A stretch of 64,000 nt of DNA. Origin: Archilochus colubris. Its lineage: Eukaryota; Chordata; Aves; Apodiformes; Trochilidae. How positions within the stretch are numbered: the first letter of the stretch is position 1; every line of letters begins with the position of its first letter. The notes below the pieces were generated by a model, which saw only the letters and a list, made by a program, of their open reading frames with translations, made no database searches and was not told where the DNA came from. Below are positions 13,101 to 25,100 of this stretch, in pieces. The translations under genes and the position numbers were made by a program. The stretch is from assembly GCA_023079485.1 (NCBI GenBank), contig CM041083.1, forward strand, positions 141,497,052 to 141,561,051, in the 5' to 3' direction.

Positions 13101-16100
13101 GCAGACAGTCTTGAGAAAAGGCAAGGTTATGCAGACATCAGCTTAGATTTGATGGTGCTGGGAAAACCAAGAATTCATTCACCACTTCTCCTCAGAAATG
13201 AGCCCACAGGTTTCTTCACAGAGATAGGATCTATCTGCAAGATGTTCTGTCACCAATTCCTTTTCCTTGAGCTCACTCTGATGTAACTCAGGGCAATGTA
13301 GCAGTAACAGGAAATGAGTAGGGGCAATGTTCTCTGCACTGGGGAGTTGTGACCATCACCTGGGGCGGTTTCATCCTGAAATGAAAGGTCAAGTGCCTAC
13401 TAATCCCTCTTGGGGAAGGAGATGAGTCAGTGTCAGAAAAGAGACTGGAAGGTACAAGACAGAAAGGGGAGTTAGCATATGTTTTAAATTAATTTATTTG
13501 GTTTAGAGTTAATAAGTGAGAGGCTGCTGGACAAGACAACAAATCAGACAAGTCTGTTTTGAGGACACAACAATTTTAATGATAATTAGTAATGATCAAG
13601 GACTCTCCACCCTAGAAAATTACAACATTCATGGAAAAGGCCACAAAACACCCTTTTCTTTCTGAAATAATTTTTTGGCCCTCAGGATTTTTATGGCACC
13701 TGGAGATCTGAGGTTTAACTGCTACCTGCAGAAACATTAACCTTGTTGAGTTTCTGCATATGTCCAGCATGGGATTAATCTTGCTTTCTGCTCAGACAAG
13801 GTGAACAGTGGCACATGAAGCTTTGCTAGCACCTGCATTGTTTCCTGTCCTGGTTTCAACCAGAATAAAGCTAATTTTCTGACTTGTAATTTTGCTTTCA
13901 GCTAAGTGTCTTCTAAGCAGCTGTACTTGCTTAAATTAACACTAAGTTTCTCAGTCAGTGTCCGATTCTGAGACTGATCACACTCGATGTTTATAGTTAC
14001 AGCTGGAGACTGGGATGCAGAACCAAGGCCACTGCTCAGTTCTGAGGAACATCTTGTGCTCCAGAAAGAGAAAAGGAGTAAAGAGGTCACACCTGCAACC
14101 CTCCTGTAGGAAGGACAAAACAAGTGACCAAAATTGACCAAACAGAATATTCCATCCCACACGCATCATACTCAGTATGAATTTGAGGGATCAAACCCAT
14201 TTGGCTCTTCTTCACCTGTCCCTGTTTGCTTCAGCATCCTGAGAGGATTCCATCCATTCCTCTGCCTGTGCTCCTGATCCCTGCCCTCCTGAATCTGTGT
14301 GTTCCTGCCTCCAGCTCCCGACTGCTGCTGACTCCAGGAGTCCAGCCTGGACTTTCCCAGGGCTGCCCTGCAGCCTCGGTGGTGACGTGAGAGATACTGG
14401 GGGAGGAGGGGAGGAATGTGGTATGGTTTTTCTATATATTTGTATGTATTCCATAACTTTTCCTTTTTTTATCATTACTGTTTCACTAAAGCTGTGTAGT
14501 TTAGTTTCCAACCCTTAAGTCTCTCACCCTTGTTCACTCTCCTTTCTTTACCAGGGAGGGGAGGGGGAGATAGAGAGCATCTCTCATTCAGTTATTTGCC
14601 AGCCGAGCATTAAACCATGATATTTTCACAGGTAAGACAAAGGCTGTGAAAATCTGGAAAGGAGCAGGATGGTAGGGCTTGAAACAGATTCACATTTAGA
14701 ACAATATTTTTAAAAGGAGATGGTGGTGGAATGAAAGTCAGGAAGAGAATGACTACTCTCATAGCCTTGGTTAGCCACAGGGGTTTGTACTCAAACTTTA
14801 TGAGTAGCCTTACTGCTCAGAAATTGGACATTTAACCAAAAAGCTGTTTTTATTCGTTGCTTAGCTGTGTGTTGGGATGACAGAAGGCAAACTGGTGCAA
14901 GGGATTCAGTTAAATCATCTGGGTTCACCAAGTGGTAAAATTGCCTATCACCTAAATAAAGATGCTACAGGCCTGTGGCTAGAGTAATGCAGGTCTAAAA
15001 TGGAAATTCCACATGGCAGCGATGATCTCACTCTGACTAGAGTGCATACATCCTGGATTATGGTTTTTTTTTTTCTTTTTTAAAATTTAAATCCTCTCAT
15101 AAGGGGCACAATGACAGGAAGATGCTAATTGAAAAACCAAGTGTCTCATAGCAACTGGTTGCCACTTTGGTTCCATTAAATATCCAGCTTCTGGTTATTT
15201 GTTCACCAGAACATCTCTTTCCCACTGCCCTCTCCCAAAAGCTAGTTAGTCGTATGCTAATTTATTCAATGCCAAGGTGAAACTTCAACCAGTTGTGCTA
15301 TCAAAAACAGTATATGCAGAAGCTGACAGCCCCACCTGGAAAAACTCAGCTGATACCAATACTGCTGCACACAACAGCATAATAGAAGTATCCTCAGCAC
15401 TCTGATGCAACATAATACATGAGGGATGTGTTGGTATTTGTGGAGGACAAGATGTGATATCACTCTACCTCTTAAACCAAAAGGAGTTGGGTCACTCACT
15501 ACTTCATGCCGTTTAGCTTTTTTGTCAGGACTGGTAGGAGAAGCTGCAGGAGGATGAATAGGCAAAAAACACAGAAGAAAGATATTGAAGAACTGGAAAA
15601 AAGAGAATAGGTGGATTGCATGCTAAATACCTTTGAGTTTACACTGGAAAACAAATGGGTTTCTGTAATCACTCTAATTTTAACCATCGTTGGTCAGTTA
15701 TAGCATAAGGATTTCATTATTTACATATAGTTATTTGAAGATAAATTGACAAATGTATTTTACAGTAATAGATTGAAATATATGTAAGCTTTTCTAAATT
15801 AACTAGACACGAACTGAACACAATTATTTTCAATTTTAGACAAACATCACCAAATTTAAACAATATTTTTTACATATATCTAGTGCTACAGCAATACCTG
15901 GTCCTGTAAGAAGGATCATTGGCAATGTCTGGCTTTTAGCAGAAGATGGAGTTTCTGTCAAGGCAAGCATGGGATATTAGTGCTCACCTCATTAGCATTA
16001 AATATTAGATACACAACCCTAGAGCTTCTCCAGAAAGAACTCAAAGGTTTTAAAAAGGCATTCTGAAAGGATGCTTGGAAAAATAAATCATGCTCCTGAA

Positions 16101-19100
16101 CAAGTGCCATCATCTTAATGCAATGCAGACTGCTCAAAAACAACTGCTCAAAGCAAGATGTGAATGTACCAGTGGGATTACTTGGCAGGAGGAAGCAAGA
16201 AAGGTCTTGGACTCCTGCTGTCTGTTTTAGCAGAAAAAGTAAAGACCTTTTCTCAAAACATAAGGAAACTTTTATCTATTTTTGTCTGCAGCAAAAACCA
16301 ACTTTGTCATACACATTTTGCTGCTGTCCTGCTTTGGGAGTTTTATTACTATGGGTGCTAATATGGGAATAATTCAGAAAAACTTGATTCCTTTCTGCCA
16401 AGTACAGGTGCATTTGGGGCAGATCCACAGAAGCTAGAACCAGGCTGGGTGCCTTTAATCAGAAGACAACTTTCTTCTTCTAGGATTCCTACAGAAATAG
16501 GGCACTGTTAACTCTTTCTTTGGCCTTGATAGTAAGACTGGAAGGATTTGAAACTGCATGTCTGTTTTTGCATCTCCAGCTGCTCCACTTTTCCCAGCTG
16601 CACCTTCCTCTCCCACTCTGGAGCTGGTTTCTTCTAAAATCTCCCTGTCATGGTCAGTGATCAGGAACCTGGCTTGCACTTAGGAGACCAAACTTGTGCA
16701 CCCACTGAAAACCTGCTACACTACACACACACAGGCACAAAGTGATGCTTCAATTACAGCCTTAAATAGAAAACAAACTAACTTTTAAAAATAAATTACC
16801 TTTCTGACTTTTGAGGTTAGTAAAGCCCTGCAGTGTAAAGGGCTTTTTTGACAGTGCAGAGCATTCTGAGGTAGAGCTAGTGTCATCTACAAAGGAAGAG
16901 AGAGACAGATAGAAAGGGGAGAAGACCATGAAGAGGTCAAGGCAAAAAATCTTTCACAGCCCTGACAGGGAACCAACATATTAAGATGAGAAAGGACAAG
17001 AGAAAGTCCAGGTACAACAGAAAAACCCAAGTGGCCAGTTGCTCTTACTCTTTGGTGACTTGTGTTGCCACTGGTCTAGTAAATCTCCATGATGGGAGCC
17101 AAAAATCAAGAGAGAAACAATATTCTTCAGAACAGAAAATGCTAAGAAATTTATGCAGAGGAAGAGAAACCTGAGAAGCTGGGCAGCACTAAGAGAAGAC
17201 CTACTGCAGGCTCAGGCCTCATAACTTCCCACCTCCTTTTGGCTACCCTTCAGCAAAGTGGCTTTAGGCCTCTTTGCACCACACAGTGGAATGAAGAAGC
17301 CCCAGAGCTGAGGGCAGAAAGGACCCACTCATGCTGGTGCAGAGTGGGCAGCACTTTGTGGGTAGGCTGCCCCAAGGCTGGAAGCAGCACAGCCCTGCCT
17401 GTTCAGGTATAATGTTGTGTTTCCTTGCACTACTGTGGCTACTCTGCTGGTGGATCTGCCTCTGCATCTGCAGTGCAGGCATGCTTTTGCAATTAAAAAT
17501 AACAATATATGTGTGTAAACTCACCTTTGCCTTTCTCAGGATACTTTGGTGCTGCTGTGGTGCCATAACCTTCTGGACTGGTGAGATCAGATTTTTTCTC
17601 ATCCATTTTTTTGGTGTTTCTGATGTGGTTCCGTGAGGGACTGTTTATTAGAAGAAGATTGAGACAATCAATCCATTTCCAGAAAAATCTGTGTCTGAAT
17701 GGGGTTGATGACTTTCAGACCCAGGCTGCCTTTTACATACAGATATATAGTCTGAAAACCATTTATTAGCTACTTCCCAGATTGTAGCTTCCAGGACTGA
17801 AAGAGCCATTGATGACTGTACATTTAAAGACCAGGAGCATATACATAGGAGAAAGGCTCCCTTAGACTGCAGCCACGTGTATTATGGCAGTGAGAAAAGA
17901 CTGCTCAGGACAATTTCCACTCACTCTCAGTTGCAGGCACACATTCTGTTCTGACAGTTTTCTCCTGAACATAGTAAGGAAAAAAAAAAAAGAAAAAAAA
18001 GGAAAAAAAAAGAAAAAAGAAAAAAAGAGAAGAAAAGAAAAAAGAGAAAAAAAGAAAAAAAAAGAAAAGAAAAAAGAGAAAAAAAGAAAAAAAAAAGAAA
18101 AAGAAATAAGAAAAAAGAAAAAAAAGAAAAAAGAAAAAAAGAAAAAAGAAAAAAGAATAAAGGAAAAAGGAAAAAAAGAAAAAAGAAAAAAGAAAAAAGG
18201 AAAAGAAAGAAGAAAATAAAAAAGCAAAAACAAAAAAGAAAAAAGAAAAAGGAAAAAAGAAAAAAAAGAAAAAAGAAAAGAAGAAAAGAAAGAAGAAGAA
18301 AGAAATAAACACAGATGCTCTTAATACAGGAATAGACAAGAGATGAACAAAGAACATGGGCTGAGTCTTGAAGTTGGAATCCCATCACACCCCTGGTTGG
18401 GAATGGAAAGGAGAAAGACAAGCCACAAATACTATACAACTGGGAAATTATCTCTGAGTAATAAGAAGATGCATAAAAAATGCCAGGCAGAAATCTACAT
18501 ACACATATCATAAAAAAAAGTGAGCAGAAGAGTATCCAAAAAAGGAATCAGGGAAGGGCAGAACAGCAGTAGGGAGCAGAATAATATACAGGTTGGTATC
18601 GTGAAGAATGGAAAAAAAAAAAAGGGAGAAAAATAAAAGCTTGACTCTGTACTTGGGCCAGTGGAAGAATCAACACATCACTCAATGGATTAAATCTATC
18701 AAAGCTGGGGTGGGAGGGAAGAAAGAGGGACAGAGAAAAGATGATGTCCTGAAAAGCACAAAATCATAATGTGAAACTGGAAGGAAAAAAAAAAAGAAGG
18801 CAGGAAATGGAAAAGACCAGAGAAGGGGGTAAAATGCTGTTCCACTTAAGCCTTACCCATGTGTACAATATCTAATAAGCTGTTCGGCAGATAAGAGCCA
18901 TAACACCACCAGGACTATGGCTGATGCAGAAAATTACTTTTCTGTGCTTTTCTCTATCAGCTGGGAAAGCCCACTGCTGCTCAGTTTAACCTTTCAAGAG
19001 ATGCATAAAGTCCAACCTTTACAGTTCTTACAGGAAGAGACCTAAAAATCCCTAAAATATAAGGGCCATTCTTAAGGGACAGGAGCAATGAAGAGTTGCA

Positions 19101-22100
19101 AAGTGGATGCATTAGTTAGTATATCTGCAAGACAGCCAGACTGATCTGGTAACATACATACTTACCTTGCACAAGATGATGCTGGTAGAGGTAAACTCTG
19201 TGTTTGTTCTAGTGTTCTGTGCTGGATAGCTTCTGTGATGGAGGAGAGAAGAATGATTAAACTGACTTCTATTTTGAACACGTAATTATTCAAGTCCTGC
19301 TCACTGAAGACATACACAGGGAAGGTTTTGGACTTAAAAAAAGATTTAAGACATGTATATAGGCAAAATATTTTACCTCTGCATGCCTGCAGTTGACTCG
19401 TCAGCACTTTTCTTATTTCATTTACCCAAGTAGCTTTAACTTCAGGGGTTGGTGCCTGCCCAAAAATAAGTATAATCAACCATCAAGCATAGAATACTTA
19501 CTACACAAAGTTCTCCATGCCAAACACAGCCTTGGAAGAATCCTTTAAGAGAGACATATAGAGCCCCCTCTCTAGCCCTTCAGTGACCAGAAATTAGCTA
19601 TGAGAACTGGAACAGGCCAGGTGCTGGGGTGGGTTTTTTGGGTGTTGCTTTTACATTTCATCATCAATGTATATTGGTGATAAAAGACCCAGATCATCTT
19701 AGACTTTTCCCCCCCCCCCCCTCCCCTCCCTCCCTTTCTTTTGTTTTTAAAGCAATGGTATGTTCTTTACCTGTATGATGTAAACTTCTTCCCTTGCATT
19801 ATACCAGATTTCAAATTTTTTTGCATCACCTTTGACATTTTCTGTTATTCCAACAGCTGCCATCTGGAAGCAAAGAGAACAGAAGCTGACCTATCAAATT
19901 GCAATTTGGTAACAGTGGAAGGAGACAGCTACTGGTGTTCTTTGGTACTGTGTTTCTGAAAAGCAAAGCCACATTTGGCTTCTTGCTCAGAGAAAAAAAT
20001 AGCTAATAACACATGATCTACGTGTTGGATGTAAGACATTTAATGCTTTGTGTCAGCTTCACTACCTCAAAGGGCAGAAAGACTTAAGTACAATAAATTG
20101 ACACTGGCCCACAAAGCATCTTAAAATCCAGACCACCAAATCTTACACCTATTTTATATTACCCTGCTATACTCATTATTGTATTTTCTTTGTGGTTAAT
20201 ACAACTGCAGTTCAGCTAGAACAATATGGTTTTGATTTCCTGAAAGGATAATTTCTCTCAACCCCAACCCTCTAGCAGACAGCAACACAAAAGGGACTTA
20301 GACCTGCAGCACTCCTCATCCTTCAAAGGATGAAGCTCCCAGTGCAAAAACTACAACACATCTTCACTGCCAGGAAACAAAAATGTTGCATTACTGCAGG
20401 CTAAGTCCTCAGTATCTCAACCTTACTGGACTGCTGGTTGTCTTACATTTAAGGAGTGTTTGTAGCTGTAGGAAGGTGCTTTCTCGTATCCCTCTCCGTT
20501 TTCTTCTCGCTTTTTACAGAAGAGCACTGCTTTCTCGTGGAGGAAGAGGTGTCTCTGCATTGGCTTGAAACGTGCCAAATCTTTCACCTTTGAGTGACCC
20601 TTTTTGTGATCAATCCAGACATTGAAGGATCCCTGCATTAAAAGCTTGCCTAGCTCATTCAGGTTTCCCTGGGACAACAACAGCAAAAAGTATTTATAAT
20701 TACAAAGAGGAAACATCGGAGGAAAACACATGCACTAAACAGGTCTGTATGAGTTCTTTTGTTCCAAGTAATCTCTTACATCAGTGTTTATGTTGGGTTT
20801 AGAAATGCAACAAAAATAAAGTATGTGATGGATTTTTACACCTAGTTTTCTCTCTCCCCCCCCCCCTCCACTGTTTAGGCAGCATTTGACAAACAAAAGT
20901 ACCAATAGCAAAGACAGAGACCTATACATGAAGAGAGGAGGAGCTACAATATACTTTTTTTCCCAAAAAGCCCTCAGGTCCAAAGCTCCTTCCATTGTTT
21001 TTTAAGTTTTAGGTGTTGTTTTACACATGGATATAAAAACTTAGTAGTGACTCCATTTTGCAGTAGCCTGAACCAGATTCTTCATAACGATTTTCAGTTT
21101 CTAACTTGGTGTCAAGTAGATCAGAGGAAGAAAGCTTGGGAGATGGAGCAAAATATTCCTAACAGGAAAACTTCCAATGATTATGGAGATCCAGTTGCCA
21201 TTATTTTCATTACACAATTCAATATAAAGTCAATTTTGTAAAACATTCTTCCAATCATTAAAACACAGTACGGGTTATGCTGTACATATATCTAAGAAAT
21301 GAACCAAAATAAATGAATAAAGATAGTGTAACTCACATCATAGCCTGTAATGGCTATCTGGTGCATAGAATCATTGACTGCTTTGAGAATACCCAGTATA
21401 GATGTTAATGCCTCCTGAAGATCTTCAGCACCTTCACAGTTCTTACTGTATTTGAGCATTTCCTGAGAGGATGGGGAATGGCAACATTCTTAGTTTTGGA
21501 AACAGTAATAACTAGGAACATTCAAATGGTAACTCTGAATTTAAGTAATTGTTTAAAGTCTGTAGAGTTATCCAATGAAGTTTTATGCCATTATAATCTA
21601 GTAGGTTAAGTTTTATAAGTGCTACCTAAGAATTTCACAAGACTAACTATATAAGCAATTTTTCATCCTAAGTGCTAAAAACCAAACAACCCTTCAAATT
21701 TGTAACTTTTTATATTCATTACCTTTGTGGAACTGAACAAAAGTAAAACCACAGGCAAATTTCATTTATTGTTTGACTTATGGTGAGGCCTGGGAAGCTG
21801 GTGCACAGAGCATTTTCTACAATTTTGAAAAGATATCCCTTCTGTAAAAGGCTTTTTGATGAAGCTGCATCTTCCAGTTGGATCAGATAAACACAGCTGC
21901 AAGTTTACACAGAATCCACCAGACATTATACTTTTGGACTTCAGGAACTAAAGATAGCTTTAAAGAAAAAACTTTTCAAATGTTCCTCTCTTCATAGGAG
22001 TTTAATGAAGCTAATTCTTCAAAAGCAGTTACCTTTAGCTTTAGTAAAACTGATCCAAGGTAATTTTTTTAAACTACTGCTAAATGAAATTATTGAAATG

Positions 22101-25100
22101 GCTGTCTACGTGGAAATGTTTCTTTAAACAAGACAGCTTCCAACATGGCAAAACCTCACTCAGTTTAAAATATATAATAGGATATTGCTCTCATTTTAAT
22201 CTCTCAGTATAGCACGTTTAAGTAAATCACAATGGTATCCTTCCTAAAAGTACCATACAGTGCTCTCAGTAAAGTACATTTCCTGGAACCCAGTAGGGAT
22301 TGAGGGTATTATAAATAACTGCAGAGTAACAAATACTTCAGATATTCTCTTTTCTTTGTTGTGAAGGTTTCTTGGTACATGTGTTCCCCCTGATCAACTT
22401 TTCTTTCTTCTCTTCAGCAGAAATATAAGGGCAAAAGAAGTTACAGAAGGTGACTGTGTAGTAACATTTGCCTGTCTACTAACAGGTTTTTGGCTGAAAG
22501 AAAGGAACCAAGACGAAAGTTGATTTTTCTCTGTTCCAATTTATAAATCTATCTGCTAACATTTAGGTTTCTCTCCATCGGGATGAGAGAGGCAGCATAA
22601 AAAAAATGCACAAAATATACTTACATTCTAGTTTCCTAACACATACCTTCAGCAATAATTGGTATTTGGTTATTCTTTGAACGGGTTTCAGCAAGTATGA
22701 GTCCAAACTGAGCTTGTGATCAAGTTTTCTTTGACATTCCTGTAATCAGTGTTGGATTCCATCAGTACACTAATCAGTATTTCTGTTACTTGTTCTCAAC
22801 ATAAAGTTTAAAAAGCCTAAAAAAACCCCAACCAAAACAAACAACAACCCATCCCCCCTTCCAAATCTTTCAGAGATTCAAGTAAGCATACCTGAAAGAA
22901 TACAGAATCTGAAAACTGCCTCCACAAACTTTCAGATCGAGGTTTATTTTGACAGTATTTTTCATAAATCTGGAAATCTTCCATCTGAAATTGGGAAGAC
23001 AAGCAAAAAATTAATAAATTCTTGTGACTTCAATAAAGAAAGTTCAGAAGATTTTTTTTTTTCAGAATCAATAAGGCTAAGGAAAACAAACAAAACCATG
23101 CGATTTCTTGAGGCATCCCAAGCAAAAAACAATAATTCAAACTCACTGCAATGCCTGCTCACTTTGTACTAGGAGCATGAGAAGAAAACATTCCTGTTAA
23201 TTTTTGTTTTAGCTCCTGAATGTTAAACACCTTACAAAGAAGCACATGTTATATTTACAAATGTATTTCTATTACAATAGGAGAAATGCTTCTATGAATG
23301 CCCAACCCTAAGGCACTCTGTGAAACTTATCTAAACCTTTTCCTTAATACATTTTCATTTTGTGAATGTGTTTTTCACATTCTGCACTAAGGCAGACCAA
23401 GAAGCTTGTGGCCTCTTATCACTTCAGCAACTAAATAGCATGACTTTAGCACTTCTTGAAAGACAGTTTTTTTTTTTTTAAATGTCACAGTAACTACAAA
23501 TGTAAAGGAAAAACTATATAGGAAATTAGCAGGCACAGAAATACTTCTGTTCCTCAGTTTTAGGACACATGGCCTGTTTCCATTTAGGAAACAGTCAATA
23601 GAAGAGTGATAGATGGCTCATCCCATAAGTTTTAGAACATGAACAGGCAGCAACAACAAGAGACTGATTTCCATAAAAAGAATCCTATTTAACCTTTGGT
23701 ATACAATGGATGAGACTTGCTGTTTAATAAATCCCAGATTAAAAAAGTTTAATTCCGACACAGCTTTCTATTTTCAGAATAAAAATGTTTTGGAGTTACT
23801 CTGTTGAGTTGCATTCTTAGAAAACAGAAAAAAGAAACAGAAAAGAATAACAACAATAATAAAATCCAATAAAAAAAATCTACCCAATCACTTATAATGA
23901 TGATAAATGATGTAGTGTATGACTCCATCTTTTCCTAAATGCCACTTTGATAAAGCAGCTTTCTTCCAAAAAGCTAGTTGCTCCTTCTAACAAAATCAAT
24001 TACCCCAAACAGTGGTAAATATCCCAAACTCTCAATCAACATCTCCATACTCAATCTGTTACCTGTTTAAGACATGGTGGCAGCTACTGCATGAAAACCA
24101 CTCTGATATACTGCAGCCCTAGAGAGCTTTATGAACAAAATGCCACCAAAAGTTGACACATACCTGATCCAGAAAGCACCGTCCTACTAGTTCTGGGTAT
24201 TCTATGTAGTTTTCTAGTTCTCTCAAGAATATTCTAAAAGGAAGAATATTTTCTTAGAGCATATCTTAAAGAAGTTATAGTAGATGTTCACATTCTTGCA
24301 GTTCCCTTTTCAAACTTTTTCGTACAGAGCTGTAATTCTGTGCTACAAAACTACACAAAACTCTTCTAGATCACGTACTTAGAAAAGAGACAACAAATTA
24401 CAACCAATATTCCAGACAATTTCTTTTAGTTTACTATTTTCACAGCTGACATAAAATGTAAGATTGAGGAGTAAGAAGCATTTTGATTCCCTTATGTATT
24501 CAAGAGCAGGATCTGTTGTGTGTGAAGTACTTGATTTTTCCTTCAAAATACTACCAAACACCACTACCAAGTGAATAAAACTCCACCTCAAAAAAACCAA
24601 ACCTCAAAAAAAACAAACCAAACCAAACCAAAAACAAAACCCCAACAAATAAATAGCAAAACTTCCAGTCTACTTTTGTCTGAATAAGGTACAATTATTT
24701 AATATGCTTATCATATGTGGAAAACACTTCTGTCCTCTACCAATTTAAATATTATCCTGCAAAGAAAGCCCTCTCTACCTGCATGGATTCAAATTTCAGA
24801 CAGAGGTCACTCAAGTTTAAAATTAAGCAGCCTCAACACCCAGTGTGAGAGATGAGAATTTGTGCTATAGAATAATAATTTACTTTCCCCAGAAAAATAC
24901 ATAAAAAATAAAAGAAACCCCAAACCAAAGCTTGCTTTAATTAGCTTGTAACCAGATCCCAGTACCTTTCTTCAGGAAGAGGGACACAATGCAAAATTTT
25001 ACCTGTGTACTGAAAACTTTCAAATAGAGTTCACACACCTTTGCTTTTATCTTTTCTAGATATATTGATTTTTTTCTTCCATGCAATATGAATTTTGACA

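Noticed and set aside
16455..16679. Minus-strand open frame of 74 codons near exon 24 (contains GEEGAAGKSGAAGD)
   Set aside because: No acceptor and donor pair in matching phase, and no resemblance to MCF2L. Treated as intron.
17862..18511. Long open frames on both strands, Phe/Ser-rich or Lys/Glu-rich, up to 194 codons
   Set aside because: They come from the polypurine tract, which contains no stop codon in most frames. No start context, domain or splice support.
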